A DNA stretch of 64,000 nt, taken from the NCBI GenBank assembly GCA_012845835.1, contig JABAKD010000022.1, positions 5,095,444-5,159,443 on the forward strand, read 5' to 3'. The notes beneath the pieces were generated by a model that saw only the letters and a list, made by a program, of their open reading frames with translations, did no database searches and had not been told where the DNA came from. Positions within the stretch are counted from its first letter, which is position 1; each line of letters opens with the position of its first letter. Both the position numbers and the translations under genes were made by a program. The stretch comes from Undaria pinnatifida. Its lineage: Eukaryota; Sar; Phaeophyceae; Laminariales; Alariaceae. Shown piece after piece: positions 1 through 12,500 of this stretch.

Positions 1-79
1 CTCCGTCTCGAAAGGGATACGCGGTCAATGGTCAAATGACTAAGGCAAGCAACACCTGAGTACGCCCCCCCCCCCCCCA
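1..79 (+). mobile_element. 3' tip of poly(C)-ended LINE-like element
   Basis: The window opens inside a copy whose last codons (GQMTKASN then TGA) are followed by GTACG and a run of C ending near 78. The same end occurs at 16610-16745, 17120-17263 and 41890-41975. It sits in the HDAC intron just past exon 90-264, antisense to that gene. Confidence 0.7.
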
Positions 80-89
80 ACACACACAC

Positions 90-3000
90 CTGCGGAGATG
101 AAGATCAGCCCCGGCTGAAACGCCTCCAAAGCCGGCAGGATTTTCTCGGAATAAGCCCGGCGGAATTGCCGCGACCCCTCTCCCTCTCGCATGCTGACGT
201 TCAGGATGTTGCCCCTCACACCCTTGATGAAGTCCTGCCCTGTGCCGGGGTAAAAGTCAGGCCCCTGCCGACATAATACAACAAAAAAGGGAGAAGACGC
301 GGAGGGGAATCCCTTACAGGTCAGTGGTCACTCGCCCAAGAGGCAAACGCTAAGGGACAAACGATGCGTTGGCACTCTACGAATAACATGCCACGAGAAG
401 ACAGAGGCGCCAGTCAAACCCCTCATGATACGATACAACGGGAGTAAACGAGGTATCATGCATACCCTGGTAGGTCAGAGGTGAGAGGTCACCCACCCAT
501 GGGGAAAAAGTTTGTATGCTAAAACCTTCGTGGACTAACCAAGTCCGGCGTCAGGCTGTTTTCTCATGGCCGGAGGTTTTGTTAGTGGGTGAGCTTGCGC
601 AAGTCCCACACCACCCGGAGGGATGGCTTTCCGGCTGGCTATCTCCACCGCACCTGATCCCCAGCGATCGAGTCGGGTCCACATAATCACGCATCCGCAT
701 ACAACGGCAGCTTGCGCTGCTGGAGTAGCAACGGTGACCGCAGGCAGGGACAGCTCGCGCTGTAATTACCACGGGCAGTTAAGGATACGCCAGCTAGCGC
801 TTGATTGCGAATACAATCGAGTTCAATTGACACACGACATGTATGAAATTGTGTGCAAGTGCGGGTGAACGTAAGCTTTATTTTTCCCCATCCGCCTGAG
901 AACAAAAAAAAAACTTGGTATGATACCATGCGAAACAAACGCCATGGGAGCCGACGTGCGCCGTGAAAATTCCTCCAAGGACGATTGATGTGTAACTGAT
1001 GCGTACTTGAATTAACACCGGGTAAAAGTGAGGGCCCTGCAAACTAATTGCAACGGCAGCAGACAGAAGGTCCGAAACAGGTTTGCAACCGTCCATCTTA
1101 ACCCCTTTAAAACTGTAAACCCGGCTTTCGGGATAAACCACCCGGAACTACGTAAGCTATATTTCCAGTAGCAGAAGCAAAGTTCAGGCCCCTGCGAATA
1201 AAAATCAACGGTTGACGCCAGGGGTGCCGAAGATGTGGACACGGATAAACCAATTACGGACATGGTCAAAGCGGGGAATACCCCCGGGTTCTTCGGCGAA
1301 TTGGGGGTATACGGAAAATACGCCCGCGGAACGGAGCCCGCGGAACGGAGCCTGTGGAACGGAGCCCGCGGAACGTGCCAGCGCTTTGCCCCAAACTGCC
1401 TCAAATTCGATTTTTACGCGCTGGAAGACACCCGCAGCCCATGCTGAGCACGCAGATCGTTTTTTTTTCCTTTTCGGGCACGGCGTTGGGTTTGACGAGG
1501 CGCAACGCAGGAGGGGGCAAACTGACCCCTCCTGGTTGACTACGACGTATACGTCGTTGGGATTTGCCCCCGCAAATCTACAAAATATATGCATTACCCC
1601 CTCGTGACCACCATTTCCCCCGCTTGACCGAAATCATACCCCTTTTTGACCAATTATGGCACCCTCAAAAGCGAGTACAAAAATGACGTCTGCACGTCAC
1701 CACCCATTAGCTCGAATAAGACCACGACCGGAATGTCCCGTAGGTTTGAGTAGTTGCAATCGTTTATCTCAGAAAAGACGAACGCTCAAGAGAAAAACGA
1801 AACAAAGGAATACTTACAGACGACAAAAAAAAATGCTTCTTATACAACGAAATACTCAGAAGGCACGCGGCCTGTCACTCAAGCGGTAAGCTTCAGGCTC
1901 CTAGGAGCCAATAACGGGTACATGTCAAGCCTCGACGAAAATGTGAAACGAGGGCAAACGGGAGGCTCAGGCCCCAACGAACAAAAACCAAACGGAAGCC
2001 GACGGGGGACTCTGAAGAGGCCCAGCCCCCCCGCTCCTAACGAGAACAAACCAGGCGTCTACGACTACAACGCAACGAGAGCAGACGAGGCACCATGAAT
2101 CGGCCTAGGGTCACTCACTCGAGGGACAAAAGTCAGACCCTTACAAATAGAACACGGGGGGGCAATTTACACCCCCCCCGGCCTCTCACTTAGGGGATAC
2201 TCTCCAGGTCCCTATAGCACGTGATCCGAACAGGCGATCGCGGGAAGGAGGGGGAGAGCGGGCAGTCTGCGTTTTGTTTCGGGCTATGGCAATATGAGTA
2301 AGGGGCGAGGAGGCCATGATTGGTTTAGTGTTTGGTTGGCAACATATATGTGCGCGCATAGGCGTAGGGGTCGTACTTACTTGGTGGGAGGACGCGTAGA
2401 AGGTCGTGGGGTCGTTCCTGAAGAACGCCTGTGTGCCGTTACCGTGATGAACGTCGATGTCAATCACGGCCACGCGCTCGACACCGTATTCCGCCTATGT
2501 TGAGAGGGGTGTTCAGGACAGAAAGGCGGGGGGCGGACCGGGGGCGGAGGGAGGGGGGGAAGTGGGTAGTTTTAGAAAACTGGAAGCACGCATCAAACCA
2601 CAGCCGGGGTCAATTTCAGTAGAAAAACACCAGACCGCGCGCGGTACAACAATTACAACCAGCCTTGTTCAAAATATCGGGGAGATAATCCTGCGAAGGA
2701 GCGACAAAGAACAGGCGCAAAAGAGGCAAGAAAACCCCGAGACACTTGAAAAAATAAAAAAGCGCACGAAAGTCCTTCTATTAGTAATTAACGCAACTCC
2801 CGCAGCCATACCATGGCCAAGCAAGCAGCCAGTCAGAGGCCACCGAAACATGCCATGTAGACCTCTAGCTTTCGCCCCCCGCCCCCCCTTCCCCCCTTGC
2901 TCTCCCCTCCCGCAATCAATCTCCTGGAAGAAACACACAAACGACTACTTGCCTGCGCGTGGAGGGCGCCGATGGGGGCGTTGTTAAAGAAGCAAAAACC

Positions 3001-5899
3001 CATCGCACGATCCGGCTCCGCGTGGTGACCTGGCGGCCTTACACAGCAGAACGCGTTAGCGGCTCGGCCCGACATCACCTTCGATCGAAGAGCGGGACGA
3101 GGGGTAAGGGCAGACCGGGAGAGGTCGGGGAGGAGGCGGGAGGCAGGAAGGGGACGGACGGGCGTTCAAAACAAAACACAGAGTTGTAGCTTTTGCAAGG
3201 AAGGTGAGGTGCTGACCAATTTGAGCGCGTTGGTGGGCGTCGGACGTTGCAGACAACTCCAAAGCGGGGGTTTATTATTTTTTGTCATGACGCGCGATCA
3301 AAGTTAAGAAACTCGTTTTCGCTCGCAATAACACATTATGCCACGAACCACAAACCAGAAACCACTATTAACGAACCAACTAATACATTTGTTTCGATTC
3401 CGTGCACTCAATCGAGAACCCATCATCCCACCCACCTCATCCACTGCAAAACACGCCGCCCCCGCCGCTCTCCAGATGGCCGCGCGAGACGTTCGCATTA
3501 CGGCCGTGTCCGGGTCTATCGACACGGTATCGACGTGTCGATGCGACCCCCGCCTCCCTTGGCCGCCGGAAGGGCGACGGGGTTTCGACCGTGTCCCCCC
3601 GGACAACACCGCCTCCGCCTCCGCCTCTGTGGCCCGCCCCTGCTCCTCCACTTCCGAGCACACGCGCCCGATTTTGTCCACGTGGGGTTGGTCGTGGAAA
3701 CGCAACACCTGTCCAGCAAGCAAGCGCAAGCATAAGCATAACCCCACTAACTGCACACACTTTTTGGCGGCAACCAACTTGGTGGGTTAGCCTAACCCTA
3801 GTACTACTAGTCTAATGGATAACCACGACTTGCGAAATACGAAATGGTCCCATGGCCGGATAACCGTCGGTTAGTCTTGCGGCTTCGATGAGGACGGATA
3901 GGAAAAGCGTCCTGTTGTGAGGTTATGTTGTAGTGCATGGGGTGGAGTGGGGTGTAGTGCGGTCGGGTGGTTTGGGGTTGGAGCTGGTGTGCGGCGGGGT
4001 GTGGGGCATCACCCAGAGGCTATGAATGCTACGCTAGCGTTAGGGAGATGTCGTTTCCACCAACGACAGGCCGGGGAAGAGAGAACGGAAAATAAACAGA
4101 GAGAGAGAGCGTGCGCTGCCACGCCACAACACATGCGCCACAAAAGTCTCCACCAGTAGCCTGATCCATGTATGACACCACGCACTACGTACTTCAATGT
4201 ACTTACTACCGAAACGAGGCAGTCCAACGTGCAAACGCGAGACAGTCCGTTGTACATACGCTTACCGCGACGAGAGTCACCCCATCGCGCGACACAAAAT
4301 GCGACATAATATAACGCTGCATCATGACTTGTGGCATACCTACATGCGGCATGTAAATACGGCGGGTGGGGCGGGGCACCTGCTCTAGGGTCGCCTCAGG
4401 CGCTAGCTGCGGGCAGAAATCCGGGAACTCCCTCGTCAAAACGTTCATTATGGCTCGCACCCTTCCAGGGCGCTCGGGGTGATCTGGCGTTTACAGAGAA
4501 TGAAAGCGACGCCAAGGCGTAACGGGGGGGGGGGGGGGTCCACGAGTATGTCCATAAGTCGAAATATAGCAGTTAGTGCCGGTTGAACAGTGCCACTGCT
4601 CTCCATAACGCCGGTGAAATCTCGACTGGCATTCTCTATATTAACCCTATATCCACTAGTGCCGCTGCCCTGAATAGTGCCGGTATGCTGGGCTGGCACC
4701 TGGCACATACTGGCACGTTTGGAAGCCCCTCACTACTGTATTTCAACCGTTTGGCCGAAGCCGGGTCAAGTCGGGTACACGGCTCCGTATACACCAAGGG
4801 AGCTCTAGCGGCGAAAAACAAAGCGCCGAGTCCTCACCGGGTATGCTGTGAAGCTCGCACAAGGGGTGGTGGACTAATAGCGTCCCCCCGACAGCAGCGG
4901 CAGCGGTGCTGGGAGCATCTTCGGTCTGTGTAGCTTCTCCATCTGCGACGGCTGGGGTTTCAGCAGCATCGGGAGGCTTGCTCGCCCCGGGCGATGACTT
5001 CGCCGACGCCTTTAAGTCTGCCCACGCAACACGGATGAAGTCGACGGCGGTGTATATAACGCGACACCATGGCGTCACATGTCAACAGAGGAGAGGAGGA
5101 TCAGGCGAGAGAACGAAAAAGGCATCGAGAGGGATAAGGGTAGAGCTTAGTCTGGACCGTAACAAGCCGGGACTCCAAAATGGGCGGAATACTACGGGTA
5201 ATGACCAGGATATGGATAAGCAAGGCAAGGTAGGCAGGCAACGCAGGCAAGGTAGGCAAGGTTGGCAAGGTAGGCAAGGTCGGCAAAAGGAAGGCAAGGT
5301 CGGCAAGGCAGGCAAGGCAGGCGAGGCAGGCAAGGCAGGCAAGGCAGGCAAAGCTAAGGATAGCGACAAGGATAAGGATAAGGATAAGGGCAAGGGCACG
5401 GGCAGCGACAGGGGCAGGCAAGACAATCAAGGCTAGTGGCGTTAGCGTGGACCCGTGCGGGTACCCTCTAAGTGTGGCAAGGCAGGCAAGGGTAAGGCCA
5501 CGGGCAGGGGTAGGGGCAGTCAACGCAATCACAGCCAGTGGCGTTGGCGCGGCCCGAGCGGTCACCCTCTAAATGTGGCAAGGCAAGGCAAGGCCAACGA
5601 GGACTTGCCACTGGGGAACACCACAGCAGCACAGGCGCCGTTACACCCTGAAAAAGAAAGACACGAGCCCATCTCCCTAACCAAGAACATTCAAGGGGCA
5701 AGTCTAAGCTACGCCGTTCAAGCGGACGAGACGTTGCGGAACCGTCATCGCGCACGGGCGTACCTTGAAGGTATGGGTTGGAGGCCAGCGCCTTGGCTAG
5801 GTACTCATCCCCTTCCTCGTCGCTCCAATCGGATGACGAAGCCGAGGAGGTCGGTTCTTCATTCTGAGGGTCAGCAGGGTCGGCGGAGAAAGTTGCCAT
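90..5899 (-). CDS. Class II histone deacetylase-like enzyme (3' end beyond window)
   Basis: This gene encodes a zinc-dependent lysine deacetylase of the HDAC/acetylpolyamine amidohydrolase fold, which removes acetyl groups from histone or other lysines. Exons on the minus strand are 5764-5899, 4838-5017, 4380-4483, 3436-3708, 2953-3078, 2381-2494 and 90-264. All phases join without a break, giving 369 codons plus one base. Family landmarks appear in order: [12 protein letters not shown], a helix with [21 protein letters not shown] (catalytic His pair), [18 protein letters not shown] (zinc Asp and His), [11 protein letters not shown], and [17 protein letters not shown]. The third zinc ligand (SAGFDAH region) should lie in the next exon, left of the window. 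The start at 5899 opens an acidic Ser-rich N-terminus. The intron between 2953 and 2494 uses a GC donor (CAG|GCAAGT). The bacterial-like FYPGTG motif suggests an HDA14/amidohydrolase-type class II branch rather than an HDAC6 type, but the exact subclass is inference. Confidence 0.9.
265..2380 (-). other. HDAC intron 6, no gene seen
   Basis: No coding segment with family similarity was found here. A four-fold 15-bp tandem repeat (GGAACGGAGCCCGCG with one variant) lies at about 1326-1375. The remainder looks like unique intron sequence with short C and A runs. Confidence 0.6.
2381..3708 (-). CDS. HDAC catalytic-core exons 4-6
   Basis: Exon 4 (3436-3708) carries [14 protein letters not shown], equivalent to the HTPEYV segment of HDACs, and ends in FAVDE. 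Exon 5 (2953-3078) starts [10 protein letters not shown] and contains RPPGHHAE and FCFFNNAP. Exon 6 (2381-2494) starts [12 protein letters not shown] and contains [12 protein letters not shown], ending ASSHQ before a GTAAGT donor. All three are phase 0 at both ends, so skipping any one would keep the frame. Substrate-tunnel histidines and two zinc ligands are visible here. Confidence 0.9.
4555..4732 (-). mobile_element. MITE-like element, copy A (minus)
   Basis: Reverse complement of this stretch aligns with the elements at 12193-12370 and 34915-35090. Shared blocks include TATGTGCCA, CCGGCACTATTCAGGGCA and TTTCACCGGC. Its terminal repeats have decayed. It lies in the HDAC intron between exons 2 and 3, next to a run of G at 4523-4539. 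Confidence 0.7.
4838..5899 (-). CDS. HDAC N-terminal exons 1-2
   Basis: Exon 1 (5764-5899) begins at the ATG at 5899 and reads [16 protein letters not shown], then an acidic Ser/Glu stretch, ending NPYLQ plus one base at an AAG|GTACG donor. Exon 2 (4838-5017) completes an Asp codon and continues with [12 protein letters not shown], an Ala/Pro/Glu-rich linker, then [14 protein letters not shown]. It leaves one base that joins the AT of exon 3 (4380-4483) to give DHPERPGRV. The phase matches at both joins support this model. The first 80 or so residues have no clear domain. Confidence 0.75.
5215..5375. repeat. Short tandem repeat of GGCAAGGYA units
   Basis: About fifteen imperfect 9-14 bp units based on GGCAAGGTA and GGCAAGGCA, followed by GGATAA units. 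They lie in HDAC intron 1. The long Pro/Leu or Gly/Lys frames across it are repeat artefacts. Confidence 0.8.
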
Positions 5900-6231
5900 A
5901 CTTCAGAAGGAAAATCTCCGAGTTCTTGACTTTGAGGGTTCGGAGCGCTACCCTGCTGTGCACAGGCTCCCTCTACGCGGGCGGTAACCGTCTCACGAGA
6001 TCTCCAGCCTGTGTAATATGACTACCCTGCTGCTGTAGCTGTCTTGTTCTTTGTGCAGGCGGGCACATTTTTTGGCGTTTGCGGTGCATCATCTATCACA
6101 TATCGCATATCGCCCGTATTAAAAAACCCTTCGAAGATATGGAAACCTCAAGTAGCCAAAACACCCTCTGACAGAGCAAGAAGGCGCACCTCAGGAGGCG
6201 AGGGACTTATACAGCAGCACGCCGCGCCACC
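5900..6231. promoter_or_regulatory. Divergent promoter between HDAC and PRPF4
   Basis: Only 332 bp separate the two start codons, so both promoters and both 5' UTRs must lie here or overlap the genes. The PRPF4 start has the context GCGCCACCATGG, close to an ideal Kozak site. No convincing TATA box was seen. Co-regulation of the pair is possible but is inference. Confidence 0.55.
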
Positions 6232-6532
6232 ATGGGCACAGGAGGCGGAGAAAGCGAGACGAAAGTCGCTGCTACCTTGCCCAAAGATGTGAAGGAGGAG
6301 GCGGAGAAGGTTGAGCAGGAGATGGCGCCAGACACAGCAGACAAAGGCGATGACAACAAACAAGAAGACGCCAAGATGCCACCTCCGGCTACCGCTGCTT
6401 CTCCTGGCGGCGCTGGTGCTGGTGCTGCTGGTGATGCTGGTACTGCTGGTGCTGCTGGTGGTAAGATCTCCGGGTCCGATGCCATCCAAGCTGCTGTAAA
6501 GGCTGGCAACATCAATATACACCAGGAGGAAC
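6232..6532 (+). CDS. PRPF4: PRPF4 exon 1, low-complexity N-terminus
   Basis: Begins MGTGGGESETKVAATLPK and runs through a Glu/Lys-rich stretch, a PPPATAAS segment and a Gly/Ala repeat (GAGAAGDAGTAGAAGG) to GNINIHQEE. The donor is AAC|GTGAGT. One leftover base combines with the first two bases of exon 2 to give Arg. The Gly/Ala repeat is written largely in GCTGGT-type codons and may vary in length between strains. Confidence 0.85.
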
Positions 6533-9500
6533 GTGAGTCGCTTTGTGCTCCCTCCTTGCCTGCTTGTTCGTGAGTTCTTCCTCGCTTGTGCTCTCGAGTG
6601 TCCGTGGGCTTGCAGTTGGTGTCGCGGTACCTGGCAAGCTGTGATTCCTGTGCCGTGGTGGGCGTGGAGATGGGCGAGGATGAGGCTGCGACCTGTAGCT
6701 GATTTAGTACAGAAGCGTAAGATAGTCTGGTTTGTCTGAGTTGCTGTCGTCGTTGAGGATCTAGAGGATCTATAATCACATCGTGCTACCTGGTATAAAC
6801 ATATATAAAATCATTTCTTGGTGTCATGGACTTTGGTCCGGAGTTTTTTGTCTCGGCCTTAGTATGCGATTCGCGGAACTGGATTTCTCGGTCGAATATG
6901 GCTTGGTTCGAGCGCCGCCTTCGGGGGGCGGCTCCAACGCCCCCCGCCCTGCCGTGTCCGTTCCGCACATCGACGTGAACGCGGACGGGCGCCGAGCGAG
7001 ACGAGCGAGTGTCGAGGAGGAATTTTGGAAAAATTGTTGATTCTTAATGGCTGCAACGCCTGAATGATTTACAAAATTGGCATCATTTCCAAACGATACG
7101 TGATAATGTTTGGAATTTTGCGGTGGCATGTGCAACTTTCTATTGTTTGGTCACAGATTGCGCACCAGGTGTGTTTAACAGCTGGTGTTTAATTGCACGC
7201 GCCTGCATGATTTACGAAATTGGCATCATTTCCAAACCGTACGTAATAATGTTTCCAAGAAATAGGTACTTGATAGACACTTATAAAACTCAAAGAAATC
7301 GCGATTTTGGGTGTTTAGAGCCAAATTATGCGCACCTGGAGTTTTATACGCGTGCCGGAAATTGCGATATTTTCGCGACCTGTGGTCCGCAAAACACAAC
7401 CCAAGTGCGAAAAATCGCACAGGGCTTTTTTTCCCCATCGCGATTTTTAATGTTCTTTTTTGTTGAGTAGAGCCAGAATTACTGACAGACAGGCTTGGAC
7501 ACGCCCCGGAAAACTCGTACCTACCCACACGAGGCTTGCTTCTCCACGATACCATCCGATCGTCACCGCGACAACATGAACAACAACAGCAGCGATGGCC
7601 GCGGGGACGGGGTTGAATACACACAGCAGGTTGGTGCTCCCGTGACTGGGGAGGGGCGCATGCCCGAGATGCCCGGATTCAGCGACACCACCACAACATC
7701 CAGTGCTGCTCTACCCATGGACGGATTTGTGACGGAGTAGAGGTATGCCCCCAACCCGGCAACAAGCGGGCAGCGGTTGGCGCGAAGGACGCGCAGAGGG
7801 GAGGAGGCAACACATGGCAGCCGCAACATTTCAATGCCGTCGCTGATGCCATGGGTTCTGGTGTGGGCTCTACCCACGGCAACATCAGCCGGAAGCTGAG
7901 AGATCTAACGAGCACTACTACTGCTGTAGATTTTACGTCGTGGGAGTAGCGAGATACCGATGCCCGCCAGCGTCGCGTAGGCACAAGCTTTGACAATGTG
8001 TCTCACCACGAGCGCGAGCCGTGTCTGCGCTGCGGCATCGTTCATGCCAAGAGCCAAACTCATGATAGATGCAGGCGCTGATGCTGGCCGAGCTACCGGG
8101 AGCAGCAGCTACAGCAGCAGCAGCAGCCACGTCCTTCGACCAGCGGTGTGCTGTGTGTGTTGTGAGGAGTGAGGAGCTGACCGAGGGCTACGGGATTGTC
8201 ACCGAATTTGTTCGTATCTTGGCACATAACCCGAGTTTTATATCTCACGTACTCCTGGAAGAAAAGGTGATTTTGAGTTTTATATCGGGTGGTTTGCGAA
8301 ATCGCAAATCGCGATGGAGAATTTGGGTTGAAGATCCGAAATATCGCACTCCTCTGAGTTTTATAAGTGTCTGATAATGTTCGGAATTTTGCGGTGCATG
8401 GTGCAACTTTTCGATGTTTGGTTACAGATTGATTGTGCACCAGGCATTTAATTGCACGCGCCTGGACGATTTACAAAATTGGCATCATATACAAACGGTA
8501 CTTGATAATGTTTCCGCAAATACAACGTTGCAAGAGGGTGCTAATCAAGCCGTCGCGGTCATTCGTTATTCATGGTGCCGCGCTGTAGGCTTCATACGTG
8601 CAGCGGTTGGTTGCGTGTGTGCTGTTGGGCTGTCATGTACTGCAGTGTGCGTGCAGGCCATGTGGCTGAAGGTGTGGCTGCAAGACGACACATGATACGT
8701 CCAGAAGAACGCGTGTTATACCAGTAGTAGATCGCTCAAATAATGCGGCTTTTTATACTATTGCGTTTGGTGCTGTTGGAGTGTTCCATCATTTTAAGAT
8801 TGCTTGGTCTGCAGGTACAGATTGGCTCAAAACTGTTCCTTTGCGCGACCTTACGCAAAAACATTCTGGAGGAGGAGTTACTAACTGTATGAAGAATGTG
8901 TATGAAATAACTTCGTCGGGTGAATTCGCACATACATACATGGAGAAATTACATCTACTTACAGTCTGATAAGGTATTATTAGTACAACAACGACGGACA
9001 ACCTACAAAAAGAACTAAACAAATAACGCGTTAACGATGGCGTGCTTTTCGTAGACGAATGTGCATAATACGACATCTATCTATCTGCGCAAGGGTACCT
9101 ACGGCTGGCAACGAAAACGGGAATACAACTTTATTAGGAAGCAAAAATAGACGGACACCCTTCACGGACAAATAAAATATCTGCTAGACAACGTACATGA
9201 CGCAAATGACCAGCCGAATTGCGACCGCGCAAATAATGAATAGATCTTTTCTTCTGGTTTTATAGCAGTAGTAGATCGCTCTAATAATTCGGCTTTTATA
9301 TTATTTTGCGTTTGGCATGATATTTAAAACTCCGCGTAGGCTGATATTTAGGTATTTGGCGCTTTATTCTATGTCGCGTCAACCATCGGAATATCATACA
9401 ATATGGGGGAGGGAATGTAATCTCTATGCAAAGATCCTGTTTTGTTTGAATCAATTGTCAGCCGGCCGCCCCGGTGGTCTAGTGGTTTTACCCTCGAATA

Positions 9501-12500
9501 CCTCCAACGTTTGGTTGTCCTTGAGTTCGACACCCACCACGATGAAATATGACTTAATTTGCAAAAATGCAATAAAAAAAAGAGATCAACTGCTGAGAGC
9601 GCCTGCTAGGTACAATTCGACGCGAGTCGACGAGGGAAGAAAATGCTCGATTCTCCTCGCGGTAAAAATGAAGGCACGTGCCGAAGTGGGGAGGGAGGAG
9701 GAGGGCCCGCTATGTGACCCCGGATCTGAGTTACTACTGGGAGGGATCGCGAGAATGGTGCGGGGATGATAAATGGGATGAAGAAAAAAAAATGTTGCAA
9801 AGAAAGGTATATGATTATTTCTACCAGTAAATAATATGTCAAGTCTCTGGGAAATACGCACGGTACCATCAGCAGTCGTCATGGTAGAGACACTCCGGAT
9901 ATTATGTATTGAGGGGACGCGTCCGATTTCGACAACGTGAAAGCACCCACGAAGAAAAGATAGCAGACACACATATCCCGCCTTCTCGAGAAAAAAACAG
10001 AGAAGAAGCGCTACGCCAACCTCCCGTACGAGCAAAGCCACCCCCGCACCTATCTTAGACAACACCGCCTCAACGAGAGATCGCCCTCCTCTTCTTCGTT
10101 TTTCTCCTCGCCCGCAACCACGCAGACCAATCAATGCGACAGCCTTCACGTAACAAACAAAGCAATCTTCTTCCAAAACCTCGCCGGCTGACATGGCCCC
10201 ATGTCGACGTTTGATGCAAACCGACTTTGCATCCTGTCGACGTCGAACCTCCATTGCAACGGGGACAGCAGTGCAGTCTCGTCATTAATGCCAAGGCCTC
10301 TTTTGTTTCGCCTAGAGGCGACGCAGGTTCTCAATAATACTCTTTTCGGTATTTTTGTTTGATAGACGCCAACTTTTACTTGACGGCTTATTTAACATAG
10401 ATAGTGTGTTTCGCCTATCCTTGCCTTCTTTGTTGTATAATATTACGTTTTTTTCTGTCAAATCATGACTTTCATAATCCCATGTTTGTATTAAACTCTT
10501 GGCATTACTTTAAAGTTCAATGCATGCCAAATCGGACAGCTACACCTCAAGTTGTCGAAGTGCTGCCCTGCCCTACCCGAAGCATGGGCGCCGGCGAATG
10601 CCGGCGCCCATGCGGAGCCCTTGTATGCCAGGTAAAAAGCCTCTTGGTCTGATGGCTGCTGGGCTCGCGTCCCCGTTTTCTCGTATTTCTCGCGGTGTCG
10701 CGAACGTTTTGCGTGGTGCCTGCGCATCGTGATCCGATCGCTTTGCTCTCGAGCTTGTTTTGGGCATGCGCATGTGCGCATGTGCTGGTTTGCGCTCGTA
10801 AAACGGGTTTGCTAGATAGAACCAGAATCTAGCCCAACCCGAGCCCACCCAACACCCAACTATCCCCCACGAACGACACTGCTCTTGATAATGCTGCTGT
10901 GCAGGGACGGAGATCATGGACCTGTCGGAGGAGAGCAAGGAGGCGCAGCAAGAGCACGCGAGGCTGCTGAAGCAGGTGGAGGCTGAGCGGCGTGCGAGGA
11001 CCATGGTGGTGCCCACTAAGACGGAAGATGTGGCGCAGAAGCTGAGGTACGGGGATATGGCTTTCGAGTTGAGGAGTAGTGGGAGGGGTGGGTAGACGGC
11101 GGTTTTTTGGGGCTTGCATGTCTCTAAGGTGGTGATGGAGGTGGTGGTAGTGGTGGTGGTGGTGGTGACGGTGATGGAGGTGGTGGTAGTGGTGGTGGTG
11201 GTGGTGACGGTGACGGTCGTGGTGTTGACGGTGGTGGTCGTGGTGTAGGTGTTGTTGTTGTTGTTGTTGTGGTTGCTGTTGTTTGTAGTATTGTTGGTAT
11301 TGTAGTATTGTTGCTGGTATTGCTGGTAGTGTTGTTGGTGTATGAAGCAAGGGGGGGGGGGGTCGTGTCATGCCGTGCCCCCCCCTCTCTCTCTGCTCAC
11401 GGAACGGGACGATTGCGCTGGGATTGTATCCATGTTTCGTTAGGACTGATTATGATTTCGTTTAGGACTGCGTTTGGATTGCGGTGCGATATCGACTCGC
11501 ACCCCGTCTGTATGTTCCTCCTTTTGCGTTAGGACTGACTTGGATTGCGTTAGAATTGCGTTTCGATTGCGCTTGGATAACCAGTCGGCCCGCGTCTGTC
11601 TGTTGCCCCTCTTGCTTCCAGGGAACTTGGCCAGCCGATTCGACTGTTTTCAGAAAACGTGGCCGACATCCGGGAGCGGCTTCGGCGATTCATCGCGGCG
11701 GTGAGTGCAGCGGTAGAACAGTGTGCCAATACGGTGTGGTGCCCGGTTTAAGAGCGTCCATAGTAGGAGAAAACGGACTTGACCCATGTCCAACCCCTAA
11801 AATTATCCCAGTATTAATGTTTTGTCTCCATGTCGGGAGTGCGGTGCTAATAGGTCACATCGGCTTGTTACGCCTTGCGGCGGCGATACTAAACCTACAT
11901 GATACTCAATCTCAGATATGAGCGACACGGAGGTAAGAGCGGTAACACTCGCCTGTTCCAAAGGGCTCTTAAATCGGGTACCCCGCTGTAGCCCATTTTG
12001 GGACTTGAGAGGGAAAAAGTAAAAAATCACGATCACAATCACGATCACAATACCGGTCGCTGTTTGGCTGGGGGTGATAAGTGAAAGGTTGGTGTCCGAT
12101 ATGATAGACAAGGAGTCGTACGATACGGTTGCAGTGCAAACCTCCTCGTATTGCTCCGCGCTCACACTATTCGTAGACGGTTGATACACTTTGGGCTCCC
12201 AATAGTGCTGGTATGTGCCAGCCCAATGTACCGGTACTATTCAGGGCACAGGCAATATTGGGGATAGGGCTACTTTATGGAGAATTACTATAGAGTTCCA
12301 GTCGTGCCAAGCGATTTCACGGGCACTATAGAGAGCGGTGGCACTATTCGACCGGCACTATTGGGAGCCCCGGACTGTAATACTAAACGTATCATGTTGT
12401 TGGTCGTTATCTATTGGTTCCAAACATGGTTTTTGTTTTTTGCCGCATGGAGTATATACATTTACAGCAGGACATTCTAACAGTGTACCAGGTACATCGT

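Noticed and set aside
5082-5565. Leu/Pro/Ala-rich proteins
   Set aside because: Frames across GGCAAGG tandem repeats in an HDAC intron.
9465-9545. Functional tRNA gene
   Set aside because: A- and B-box-like words are present but arms do not pair as a tRNA, and the element continues into a dispersed SINE body.
10829-11371. His-rich protein on the minus strand
   Set aside because: It reads through a GGT/GTT microsatellite and antisense to PRPF4 exon 2.
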